From JBJFCE01 sp964437825 (GTDB lineage: Bacteria; Bacillota; Clostridia; Lachnospirales; Lachnospiraceae), in contig CAYTIH010000025.1 in the NCBI GenBank assembly GCA_964437825.1, positions 1-35,942 of the forward strand: a stretch of DNA of 35,942 nt, in the 5' to 3' direction. The notes under the pieces were generated by a model. That model was not told the DNA's origin. It ran no database searches and saw nothing but the letters and a program-made list of their open reading frames with translations. The position numbers and the translations under genes were made by a program. Position 1 is the first letter of the stretch, and the number at the start of each line of letters is the position of its first letter. Below, piece after piece: positions 1 through 7,204 of this stretch.

Positions 1-550
1 CAGCAGTCTCTGAGTTCAGTCCCAGTTCCTTGTAATTCTCAACCTTAGCCTTGGAAGCATTGTAAACGACGAAATCCGGTTCGAAATTCTTAAGTTCATC
101 CTCAGTAGGCTGAATGAACATATTTTTTACAAAATGAGCCTGCCATGCTACTTCAACGATAAAACGAATAGCCATGCGGGTGTCCTTATTTGCGCCGCAG
201 AATGCATCTACAACATAAAGTCTCTTATTGGAAAGCTCCTTGATTGCAATTTCCTTAACAGCCTTCCATGCTTCCTGTGTAGCCGGATGGTTATCATTTT
301 TGTACTCATCGGAGGTCCACCAAACAGTATCCTTAGAATTTTCATCTACAACGATGAATTTATCTTTCGGAGAACGACCTGTATAGATACCAGTCATTAC
401 ATTAACTGCACCAAGTTCAGTTACCTGTCCCTTTTCATATCCCTCAAGATCTGTCTTGGTCTCCTCATCGAATAACAACTCATAAGAAGGGTTGTATACG
501 ATCTCTGTGGTTCCGGTAATGCCGTACTTACTTAAATTAATTTCAGCCAT
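1..550 (-). CDS. pckA: Phosphoenolpyruvate carboxykinase (ATP), N-terminal part, cut by the window edge
   Basis: The enzyme interconverts oxaloacetate + ATP and phosphoenolpyruvate + CO2 + ADP in the cytoplasm. About 183 N-terminal residues are visible; the rest lies beyond base 1. Seen: the start MAEINLSKYGI, the family motif YTGRSPKDKF near residues 56-65, a WW-containing stretch just after it, and the region around FCGANKDTRMAIRF, all typical of ATP-dependent PEPCK. The nucleotide-binding loop and catalytic lysines are outside the window. The start ATG at 550 is preceded by an AGAGG ribosome site. A good promoter lies at 588-615, overlapped by an inverted repeat. The gene diverges from citrate synthase. 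In anaerobes the enzyme often runs toward oxaloacetate formation; the direction here is inference. Confidence 0.93.
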   Translation of the reverse strand, partial: MAEINLSKYGITGTTEIVYNPSYELLFDEETKTDLEGYEKGQVTELGAVNVMTGIYTGRSPKDKFIVVDENSKDTVWWTSDEYKNDNHPATQEAWKAVKEIAIKELSNKRLYVVDAFCGANKDTRMAIRFIVEVAWQAHFVKNMFIQPTEDELKNFEPDFVVYNASKAKVENYKELGLNSETA

Positions 551-587
551 CTTCAATTAACCTCTTTCCTTTCATTTTGCTACTATT

Positions 588-615
588 ATCATACACAATG
601 TTGATTTTTTGTCAA
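588..615 (-). promoter_or_regulatory. Promoter of pckA
   Basis: Read on the minus strand, TTGACA (610-615) is a perfect -35 box and TATGAT (588-593) a 5/6 -10 box, with a 16-nt spacer. Transcription would start about 30 nt before the pckA ATG. The 596-640 inverted repeat covers the spacer and flanks the -35 box. Confidence 0.75.
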
Positions 616-640
616 TCTTTTTCACGGAAAATCAACATTG
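596..640. promoter_or_regulatory. Operator-like 13-bp inverted repeat over the pckA promoter
   Basis: CAATGTTGATTTT (596-608) and its exact reverse complement AAAATCAACATTG (628-640) are separated by 19 nt. On the minus strand one arm lies in the -35/-10 spacer and the other just upstream of -35, so a dimeric regulator bound to both would cover RNA polymerase's site. A related 8-bp pair, AAATCAAT (724-731) and ATTGATTT (760-767), lies further into the same spacer. The repeat is a fact of sequence; the operator role is inferred. Confidence 0.6.
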
Positions 641-824
641 AAAGATAACATTTTGTTTTATCCTGTAAAATTTTAAAATATATGGTCTTCATAACGTGAA
701 TATTATCTCACAACACATTTTTGAAATCAATCATTTTTGCGTAAAAATAAAATGAGCATATTGATTTAAAACATGAAATACGGAAAACGAAATCTTAAAT
801 GTTTCTAAAAACAAATAATTTTTA

Positions 825-853
825 TTGCTTCCCATGGCCACACATGATAAAAT
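825..853 (+). promoter_or_regulatory. Possible promoter for citrate synthase
   Basis: TTGCTT (825-830), a 17-nt spacer and TAAAAT (848-853). It would give a 5' leader of about 135 nt. Both boxes are imperfect, and other AT-rich matches exist nearby. Confidence 0.4.
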
Positions 854-995
854 TGATTAATTCATTACAAAAAATCTCCCTGAAATGGACTGTTTTTCTG
901 AAAAACGGCGGGAACACTTTTCCCGGATGTCTGACTATTTACTCGATAATATCTTAATTATCCAGATAAAATTTTATGAAGAAAGGTGGAATTTC

Positions 996-2363
996 ATGGC
1001 TGAACAGAATTTCTTTTCTGAGATCACTCCCGATATCCTGTCTCTGGCTGATAAAAGCCGGACTGCCGGATTAATCGATACGGAGTTGTTTACCAAATAT
1101 GATGTAAAACGCGGTTTAAGGGATTTAAACGGAAAAGGCGTCCTTGCCGGATTGACCAATATTTCCGATGTCCGCGCCAACAAAACCGAGAACGGCGTTT
1201 CCGTTCCCACTGAAGGTGAGTTATTTTACCGCGGCTATAATGTCAAGGATCTGGTTCATGGTTTTGCCAGCGAAAACCGCTTCGGATACGAGGAAATCAC
1301 CTATCTTCTGCTGTTTGATGAGCTTCCTGATCACGCAGAGCTTGAACGCTTTTCTAAGCTTCTGTCCGATTATCGTAATCTTCCAACCGGTTTTGTCCGC
1401 GACATTATCATGAAGGCGCCAAGCCGTGACATGATGAATACATTGGCCAGAAGCGTCCTGACTCTGTACGCCTATGATGATCGCGCCGACGATGTTTCCC
1501 TGCCGAACGTGCTGCGTCAATGTCTGGAATTAATCAGCCTGTTCCCGCTGCTGACAATCTACGGTTATCAGGCATACAGCCATTATCACAACGGCAATAG
1601 TCTCTATATTCACCGCCCCGATCCTGCGCTTTCCACAGCGGAAAATATTCTGAAGATTCTGCGTCCCGACAGCTCTTACACACCGCTCGAGGCCAAGCTG
1701 TTGGATATTGTGCTTGTGCTTCATATGGAGCATGGCGGCGGAAATAATTCTTCTTTCACCACCCATGTCGTCACTTCTTCCCTGACCGATACCTATTCCG
1801 TCATAGCGGCGGCAATCGGATCACTCAAGGGTCCCAGACACGGCGGCGCTAATATAAAGGTTGTGAAAATGTTTGAGGATATGAAGCAAACCGTCCGCGA
1901 CTGGTCTGACGAAGATGAAGTTTCCGGATATTTGAAAAAGCTGCTCCACCGCGAGGCCTTTGACCATTCCGGACTGATCTACGGCGTCGGACACGCCGTA
2001 TATTCCAAATCAGATCCCCGTGCGCAGATTCTGAAGAAGTTCGTGGAAAAGCTCTCGGAAGAAAAAGGCCTGCAGAGTGAATTTGCTCTTTATTCCATGG
2101 TGGAACGTCTCGCGCCAAAGATCATCGAAGAGGAACGCCGGATGTATAAAGGCGTCAGCATCAACGTGGACTTCTATTCCGGATTTGTCTACAACATGCT
2201 GAATCTTCCGCAGGAGCTTTTTGCGCCGATGTTCGCCATCGCGCGTATCGCCGGCTGGAGTGCCCACCGCATGGAAGAGCTTGCAAACAACGGCAAAATC
2301 ATCAGACCTGCATATAAGTCCATATGCGTTGACAGGGATTATGTCCCGGTTCGGAAACGTTAA
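996..2363 (+). CDS. Citrate synthase
   Basis: This enzyme condenses oxaloacetate and acetyl-CoA to citrate, the entry to the oxidative branch toward 2-oxoglutarate. The 455-residue protein shows the full family pattern: MEHGGGN with H246, GPRHGGAN with H282, VGHAVYSKSDPR with H333, and NVDFYSG with D392. H246, H282, H333 and D392 match pig H238, H274, H320 and D375, and the 36-residue H246-H282 spacing is the same. The start is set at ATG 996 because GAAAGGTGG lies just upstream; the frame opens earlier, at 885, without a ribosome site. The N-terminal extension of about 50 residues is typical of clostridial enzymes. Methylcitrate synthase activity cannot be excluded. It diverges from pckA and converges on thrC. 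Confidence 0.93.
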   Translation: MAEQNFFSEITPDILSLADKSRTAGLIDTELFTKYDVKRGLRDLNGKGVLAGLTNISDVRANKTENGVSVPTEGELFYRGYNVKDLVHGFASENRFGYEEITYLLLFDELPDHAELERFSKLLSDYRNLPTGFVRDIIMKAPSRDMMNTLARSVLTLYAYDDRADDVSLPNVLRQCLELISLFPLLTIYGYQAYSHYHNGNSLYIHRPDPALSTAENILKILRPDSSYTPLEAKLLDIVLVLHMEHGGGNNSSFTTHVVTSSLTDTYSVIAAAIGSLKGPRHGGANIKVVKMFEDMKQTVRDWSDEDEVSGYLKKLLHREAFDHSGLIYGVGHAVYSKSDPRAQILKKFVEKLSEEKGLQSEFALYSMVERLAPKIIEEERRMYKGVSINVDFYSGFVYNMLNLPQELFAPMFAIARIAGWSAHRMEELANNGKIIRPAYKSICVDRDYVPVRKR

Positions 2364-2370
2364 TTTCACG

Positions 2371-2412
2371 AAAAAGCATCGCACCTGCATACATACAAGT
2401 GCGATGCTTTTT
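2371..2412. terminator. Bidirectional terminator between citrate synthase and thrC
   Basis: A 13-bp perfect stem, AAAAGCATCGCAC (2372-2384) with GTGCGATGCTTTT (2399-2411), has a 14-nt loop and ends in A-run/T-run on the two sides. It can stop transcription from both converging genes. Confidence 0.9.
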
Positions 2413-2438
2413 ACCAAAGTGCTTTTTGCTGCACCTTC

Positions 2439-3926
2439 TTACATTCCCAAAAATTCCTTTACAACATCCTTCATCTGCTCTTTTTCACAAACGCGGTCAT
2501 GCACAACCGGCGCTGTCCTAATCTCCTCAATTGCCTGCGGAACCTTCACATTTCCGATTCTTGACAGTTCATCCGCCAGCTCGAAATCCCCCATGTCATT
2601 ATACTTCGGATCAATTGCATTCATAACGCTTCTTGTAAATTTAAACGGACTGGCCGTAGAAGCGATCACAGTCGTTTTGGTATCCTTGGTATCGGCTACA
2701 TATTTCCGATGTACCTTTGCGGCTACCGCCGTATGCGTATCGATAACATAACCTGTCTTTAAAAACAGCTCGTGAATCATCTGTGCCGTTTCGTCCTCCG
2801 ATGCATAATTTCCATAGAAATCAGCAAGCTGATCCTTCATCCGGGCAGTAATTTTATAGGTACCGTTCTGATTCAACTGCGTCATAAACGCCGCATTCTG
2901 TTGAGCATCATTTCCGGCAATCCTGTAAATCAGTCTTTCAAGGTTGCTGGAAATCAGGATATCCATGGAAGGCGAGCTTGTCAGTACAAACTCACGATTC
3001 CTGTCATAGCTTCCCGTCGTAAAGAAATCATATAAAACCTTATTATCATTGGAAGCACAAATCAGCTTGTCAATCGGAAGTCCCATGTTCTTTGCATAAT
3101 AAGCAGCCAGAATATTGCCGAAATTTCCGGTCGGTACTACCACATTGATCTTCTCGCCTTCCTTAACCTTACCTTCCGCATACAGCCTTGCATACGCATA
3201 TACATAATATACGATCTGAGGCACTAATCTGCCGATGTTAATCGAATTGGCCGATGAGAACTGATAACCGTGCTCATCCATTTCTTTTGCAAGCTCATGG
3301 TCTGCAAACAATTTCTTCACACCGGTCTGGGCGTCATCAAAATTACCGTGAATTCCGACTACAAACGTATTGTTTCCTTTTTGCGTCACCATCTGCTTTT
3401 CCTGAATCGGACTTACGCCGTTCTTCGGATAAAATACGATAATCTTCGTACCCTCTACATCCGCGAATCCGGCAAGCGCTGCTTTCCCGGTATCACCGCT
3501 GGTAGCCGTCAGAATCACAATTTCGTTCTTTACCTGATTTTTTCCGGCAGACGTAATCATCAAATGCGGCAGAATGGATAATGCCATATCCTTAAAAGCA
3601 ATGGTCTTTCCGTGAAACAGCTCCAGATAATAGGCCCCGTCAGCCTGAACAAGGGGCGCAATGATATCAGTGTCAAACTTGGAATCATAAGCACGCGCAA
3701 TACAGTTTTTCAGTTCTTCCTGTGTAAAATCAGTCAGGTACAGCTTCATAACCTCATAAGCGACCTCCTGATAAGTCATTCCTGCTAACGTTTCCATACT
3801 GATATTAAGTTCAGGAATCTGCTGCGGAACAAATAAGCCCCCGTCATCGGCAAGTCCCTTTAAAATCGCCACCGATGCCTTCACCGGCTCCGATTTGCTT
3901 CTTGTGCTTTGATATAACATGTCCAT
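2439..3926 (-). CDS. thrC: Threonine synthase
   Basis: This PLP enzyme converts O-phosphohomoserine to threonine. The 495-residue protein starts with the Y-S/T-R-S N-terminal pattern (MLYQSTRS). LFHGKTIAFKDM contains the PLP lysine K112, followed by TATSGDTGKAAL (phosphate/PLP site) and PTGNFGNILAAYYAK. The length fits the long ThrC class of bacteria and fungi. Met1 is chosen because AGAGGA lies seven bases upstream; Met3 would be too far. A strong promoter precedes it (3969-3997). No other threonine genes are adjacent, so it is probably a single-gene transcript ended by the 2371-2412 hairpin. Confidence 0.96.
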   Translation of the reverse strand: MDMLYQSTRSKSEPVKASVAILKGLADDGGLFVPQQIPELNISMETLAGMTYQEVAYEVMKLYLTDFTQEELKNCIARAYDSKFDTDIIAPLVQADGAYYLELFHGKTIAFKDMALSILPHLMITSAGKNQVKNEIVILTATSGDTGKAALAGFADVEGTKIIVFYPKNGVSPIQEKQMVTQKGNNTFVVGIHGNFDDAQTGVKKLFADHELAKEMDEHGYQFSSANSINIGRLVPQIVYYVYAYARLYAEGKVKEGEKINVVVPTGNFGNILAAYYAKNMGLPIDKLICASNDNKVLYDFFTTGSYDRNREFVLTSSPSMDILISSNLERLIYRIAGNDAQQNAAFMTQLNQNGTYKITARMKDQLADFYGNYASEDETAQMIHELFLKTGYVIDTHTAVAAKVHRKYVADTKDTKTTVIASTASPFKFTRSVMNAIDPKYNDMGDFELADELSRIGNVKVPQAIEEIRTAPVVHDRVCEKEQMKDVVKEFLGM

Positions 3927-3968
3927 CTCGCTTCCTCTTTCCTGTATTTCTGTAATATTGATTTTTGA

Positions 3969-3997
3969 ATTATATCATAAAAAGCGAAAGCTTACAA
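3969..3997 (-). promoter_or_regulatory. Promoter of thrC
   Basis: On the minus strand, TTGTAA (3992-3997), a 17-nt spacer and a perfect TATAAT (3969-3974). The 5' leader would be about 35-40 nt, so there is no room for a T-box or riboswitch. Confidence 0.75.
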
Positions 3998-4000
3998 CGT

Positions 4001-4050
4001 ACGAAACCGAAATAAAATTGCCTACACGAAATCGAAATAAAATTGCCTAC
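4001..4050. repeat. Two tandem 25-nt repeats overlapping a stop codon
   Basis: Positions 4001-4025 and 4026-4050 are the same 25-nt unit with one difference (ACGAAAC versus ACGAAAT, then the same CGAAATAAAATTGCCTAC). On the minus strand the second copy supplies the TAG stop of the wall hydrolase at 4047-4049. The pair looks like a footprint of multi-copy terminal repeats of a mobile element, but no transposase gene or second end is visible here. Confidence 0.8.
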
Positions 4051-4679
4051 ATGTAGAATTCATGTCCTCCGTATGCAAAAAGTCTGGTCAGGCACCGGTC
4101 AAACCACTGCATTCTCTGTGTTCCTGCAGCGCTTCTGGCCGCAAAGTATAAGGCTCCTTCCGAGTAATCCTCACCCTGCAGCGCCCGATTCACTGCTTCC
4201 ACGGTTTCCCCGCTGACGTTGACCCTGTAAAAGCTTCCGTCCGATACCGGTGAAAACTGGGCCGTATTACCGCTGTACTGAAATACAACCTCACTCACAC
4301 TATCCGGGAAACGCTCATCATGCACTCGATTCAGCACCACATTGGCAACCAGTATTTTCCCTGTGATATCCTCACATCCTGCCTCGGCTTGTACAATTCT
4401 ACACAGTACATGATAATCCTCCTCGGAAAGCTGTTCAGCCTGTATATCTTTTTCGCTTACATTTAAAACGGCATATTCCACAACGCGCTGTTCTGAAGAT
4501 GCATACGGAAGATATACCTGCTTTTTTACCACGGATCTCTCATTCGATGCATAAGCTTCCACAGCTTCCTGATTCAACTGCCTGTCTATTCCTACTGCAG
4601 CTCCGGCCGAGCTTAACAAAACCAACATACATAAAATAAAATAAATCAAATATTTCTGCTCTCCACAATCACTTGTCAT
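4047..4679 (-). CDS. Membrane-anchored cell wall hydrolase, SleB/Hydrolase_2-like
   Basis: Likely a peptidoglycan lytic transglycosylase-type hydrolase related to the catalytic domain of spore cortex enzyme SleB. The 210-residue protein has a hydrophobic anchor or uncleaved signal (about residues 9-31), a linker of about 60 residues, and a C-terminal domain (about 87-210). That domain contains RIVQAEAGCED, with E99 as the probable catalytic glutamate, then GKILVANVVLNR and a region ending ALYFAAR. The start is ATG 4679 with AAAGAGGT upstream; an upstream ATG at 4745 adds 22 polar residues behind a poorly placed site. No peptidoglycan-binding domain is fused, unlike SleB. The stop codon lies in a tandem repeat. 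A sporulation or general wall role cannot be decided from sequence. Confidence 0.85.
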   Translation of the reverse strand: MTSDCGEQKYLIYFILCMLVLLSSAGAAVGIDRQLNQEAVEAYASNERSVVKKQVYLPYASSEQRVVEYAVLNVSEKDIQAEQLSEEDYHVLCRIVQAEAGCEDITGKILVANVVLNRVHDERFPDSVSEVVFQYSGNTAQFSPVSDGSFYRVNVSGETVEAVNRALQGEDYSEGALYFAARSAAGTQRMQWFDRCLTRLFAYGGHEFYM

Positions 4680-4735
4680 TATTTTGTACCTCTTTATTAT
4701 GCATATTTTGATTCTTTCTTCCCTATACTTTATAA

Positions 4736-4764
4736 TTGTATTCATACCTGTCCCATGTTATACT
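4736..4764 (+). promoter_or_regulatory. Promoter of the AP2-domain gene
   Basis: TTGTAT (4736-4741), a 17-nt spacer and TATACT (4759-4764), about 95 nt before the start codon at 4858. Confidence 0.6.
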
Positions 4765-4857
4765 AAAAAAGTATGATCCCAACATGCGAAAATAATCCCT
4801 GAAAGGCTCATTTTTGCTGCTTTCGCGATCAATTACTTCATCATAAAGAGGAATCCC

Positions 4858-5661
4858 ATGACGTATTCAAACGCTTCCAACACGGGTGTTTTTCGGGCAC
4901 AAAAAAAGAACGGTACTGTATATTACCGTTCATCCGTTACCTTTCATCAAAAGCATATTTCACTTGGCAGTTTTACTACATACGATGATGCACACGCCGC
5001 CTACCGGGAAGCGCGCATGCTGTTAGACAGGCCTGAGATTCCTTTTGATCCCGGATATCAGCCTTCGTCCTTAAGCTATGAGAAATATGTCATTCTCATG
5101 AATTTCAGGGATAATGCTTATTACTTTCGCAATCCCATCTATGCCTATGCAAAATATTTTTTATATTTTCTGTCACCCGGCTATATTTTGAAATTTGATA
5201 CCGATGATTTGTTTTATTACGCCTCCCATAAAATCATGAAACGCGGCGGTCATCTTTTCGTTTCCGATTACGGAATGCAGCTAAGTCTCCATGCCAGATA
5301 CGGAATCAAACCTTATTCCGTAGCAGGGAGGGATTTTCGCTTTATCAATGGTGACGACCGTGATTTCCGCTACGAGAATATCGAAATTCTCCTGCCCTAT
5401 CACGGGGTAACAACCGTACTGCGTCCTTCCCCAGTCCGTTACAAAACCACCATTCATATCAAAAGCAATTATGTGGTAGGCATCTATGACTCCCCCGAGG
5501 AAGCGGCCGTTGCATATAATAAAGCGGCGGATATTCTGAAAAAGAACGGTTTTCGTAGGAACTTCCTGCAAAATTATATCGAAGCCCTCAGTCCGTCCGA
5601 ATACGCTTCCGTTTATACCAATATTATGATTTCAGAAACTGTCACACACTTGAAGCCATAA
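4858..5661 (+). CDS. AP2-like / degenerate HNH / AP2-like DNA-binding protein
   Basis: I do not know a named function for this 267-residue protein. Residues 9-54 read as an AP2-type DNA-binding fold (SNTGVFRAQKKNGTVYY..., then LGSFTTYDDAHAAYREA). Residues 193-232 repeat the pattern (YKTTIHIKSNYVVGIYDSPEEAAVAYNKAA). Between them, residues 162-178 (FINGDDRDFRYENIEIL) match the HNH pattern DHxNGdxxDNRxENLrI, but the first His is Phe162. The asparagine-containing ENI is kept. AP2-HNH proteins are usually homing endonucleases; this one looks catalytically dead and probably only binds DNA. The middle (about 75-125) is rich in Tyr and Phe. It has its own promoter and a good AAAGAGGAA ribosome site, so it is a real expressed gene. 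Confidence 0.65.
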   Translation: MTYSNASNTGVFRAQKKNGTVYYRSSVTFHQKHISLGSFTTYDDAHAAYREARMLLDRPEIPFDPGYQPSSLSYEKYVILMNFRDNAYYFRNPIYAYAKYFLYFLSPGYILKFDTDDLFYYASHKIMKRGGHLFVSDYGMQLSLHARYGIKPYSVAGRDFRFINGDDRDFRYENIEILLPYHGVTTVLRPSPVRYKTTIHIKSNYVVGIYDSPEEAAVAYNKAADILKKNGFRRNFLQNYIEALSPSEYASVYTNIMISETVTHLKP

Positions 5662-5711
5662 CCGGGACCAGCGCCGATACCCCGCCCGAAAGAACGCGTT
5701 CAAAATGACAG

Positions 5712-6806
5712 TTATTTTTCCTTCTTTCTCAGGCTTAAATCTTCCATGGAAATCAGCAGTCCGACATCACCGGCAACCCCTTCTATTGTTCCTGCCGCAT
5801 CATAACTCCACATGGAGAAAAAATACGGATAATCCGGAACATCTCCCGGCTGCATTAACCAGACCCGGTATTCCTCAAGCTCTGTCAAATCAAATTTGAG
5901 AATCAAATATTCCTTATTTGCCCCGAGCATCACGCCATAGCCCGCTTCTTCCATCGCTTCCATAAAAATAAGAGCATTTTCCGTCCGCTGCGCTTTTCCA
6001 AGTTCTTCGGTTCTGGAATCGCCATATTCGGACGCTTCAAAGACGCACGCAACGGGATACGTAACCTCATATTCCTTTAAATACGCAAGCACAAACTCCG
6101 CTTCTTCCTTTGCTTCGTCCGCATCCTTCGCCTGACTGCAAAACCAGACGCCGACCTGTAATTCTTCATCCAGCGCATTTTTCATATTCTGTGAAAACTG
6201 TGCGTCCGCTTTCAGCTCTCCGGTTTTCTCATCTCTTTTGCCGACGCAGATCATCACAAAATCCACACCCGCTTCTTTAAGCCCGACATAATCCACATAT
6301 TTTTGAGCTTCCGCAATCATCACTCCCATGTAGGAGCTTTTCGTGCCGTCGGCATAGTATTTCATCACAGGCGTCTGATAAACAAAGGCAGCGTCCATAT
6401 AGTCATTGTGCGGAATTTTCGTACTGATGGTAACCCACTCCGTACTGCCATCCTGATATGTAATCATCGTATGATTACCGTCCGTTGTAATATCATTTCC
6501 TTCGGGCTGCTTCGTCGGCTGCGGCGTCACCTCCAATACGGCAGTATAGTCCTCATCCCAGATATCCAATTCATCCGAGGTTCTCCTGTTTCCATATGCC
6601 GGTGCCATCTGATCTTCCTGCGTTTCCGCACTTTCAGAAATATTGGAAACCCGGGTCCCTGAACGTGAGGTTCTTCCGGTATCGTTACCTTTGTTTGTAT
6701 AAAGCACAATTCCCAGAATCGCCGCAACCATCACGGTCATGACCGTTGCCATGCGCACGATATATTTACCGCCCTGTTCTCCATCATCCATATGAAAGCT
6801 GCTCAT
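5712..6806 (-). CDS. Membrane-anchored GH25-like (lysozyme-fold) protein, probably inactive
   Basis: The 364-residue protein has a short cytoplasmic N-terminus, one membrane segment (about 17-37), a Ser/Thr/Glu-rich linker to about 135, and a domain (about 158-355) with the layout of GH25 lysozymes: EAGVDFVMICVGK (179-190), NALDEELQVGVWFCSQA, YPVACVFEASEYGDSRT (250-266), and a C-terminal WSYDAAGTIEGVAGDVGLL. In active GH25 enzymes the first strand reads GIDVS; here it is GVMIA (Met163 for Asp). The PVxxDxE pair becomes PVACVFE (Val255 for Asp; Glu257 kept). Two of three catalytic acids are gone, so muramidase activity is unlikely; sugar or peptidoglycan binding is possible. The start ATG follows AAGGGGAAACAG. 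It converges on the AP2 gene. Confidence 0.7.
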   Translation of the reverse strand: MSSFHMDDGEQGGKYIVRMATVMTVMVAAILGIVLYTNKGNDTGRTSRSGTRVSNISESAETQEDQMAPAYGNRRTSDELDIWDEDYTAVLEVTPQPTKQPEGNDITTDGNHTMITYQDGSTEWVTISTKIPHNDYMDAAFVYQTPVMKYYADGTKSSYMGVMIAEAQKYVDYVGLKEAGVDFVMICVGKRDEKTGELKADAQFSQNMKNALDEELQVGVWFCSQAKDADEAKEEAEFVLAYLKEYEVTYPVACVFEASEYGDSRTEELGKAQRTENALIFMEAMEEAGYGVMLGANKEYLILKFDLTELEEYRVWLMQPGDVPDYPYFFSMWSYDAAGTIEGVAGDVGLLISMEDLSLRKKEK

Positions 6807-7204
6807 CTGTTTCCCCTTATCAATTATTAGCTTTAGCCATCTCTGTTGTCAGACATAAGATTTTTAATGAATGCTCTGCATTATGATAACCCTATGGCTA
6901 TATAGCCCATCTCATGTCGTTTTTATTAACTGCTTACTTATTATGTAAGGTAACATAATTCCGTACTTTTTTCAACTATGCGGCCGTTTTGGATTCTGAT
7001 TGGATTCGGATTCTATTTTATTTTGCTTCTGTTTCTGATGTTTTTTGTTTTGCATCTGATTTCTGATTTTTTTGTTTTGCATCTGATTTCTGATGACGTT
7101 GAAAAAGGGATGCCGATAAGATATACTGAATTTCAGACAGAATGCTATGATATGTTATGATTGCTATGATTTGCTATTACAAATCTCAAAGGATGAATTT
7201 GCGC
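6807..7204. other. AT-rich divergent spacer with palindromes and a small repeat
   Basis: The spacer holds a perfect 12-bp palindrome, GGCTATATAGCC (6896-6907), and a 7-bp inverted repeat, ATTATGT (6940-6946) / ACATAAT (6953-6959). It also has a tandem repeat at 7047-7094. A 60-codon open frame (6978-7160) has no ribosome site and consists mostly of the T-rich repeat. No promoter is convincing. The palindromes are candidate binding sites for regulation of the GH25-like gene or apbE. Confidence 0.5.
7047..7094. repeat. Two-copy direct repeat, period 27 nt
   Basis: The 21-nt block GTTTTGCATCTGATTTCTGAT occurs at 7047-7067 and 7074-7094, separated by T-runs. The period is a multiple of three. 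Confidence 0.85.

Larger units (their letters stand above)
551..995. other. Divergent AT-rich regulatory spacer between pckA and citrate synthase
   Basis: This 445-nt spacer has no credible gene. An upstream in-frame ATG at 885 would lengthen citrate synthase by 37 residues, but it lacks a ribosome site and the extra residues do not look like the family. The spacer holds the pckA promoter and inverted repeat, a second related 8-bp inverted repeat (724-767), and a possible plus-strand promoter (825-853). Confidence 0.7.

Noticed and set aside
885..995. N-terminal extension of citrate synthase from an ATG at 885
   Set aside because: No ribosome site at 885, while GAAAGGTGG precedes the ATG at 996; the extra 37 residues do not resemble citrate synthase.
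1849..2417. Long minus-strand frames opposite citrate synthase
   Set aside because: They are antisense shadows of a clearly conserved gene with no protein-like features of their own.
3927..3968. T-box or threonine attenuator before thrC
   Set aside because: The -10 box is about 43 nt from the start codon, too little room for a T-box, and no leader peptide rich in Thr is present.
6978..7160. 60-codon hydrophobic open frame ending in ATGA at an alternative apbE start
   Set aside because: It has no ribosome site, and half of it is a T-rich direct repeat that keeps the frame open by its period. I treat it as non-coding spacer.
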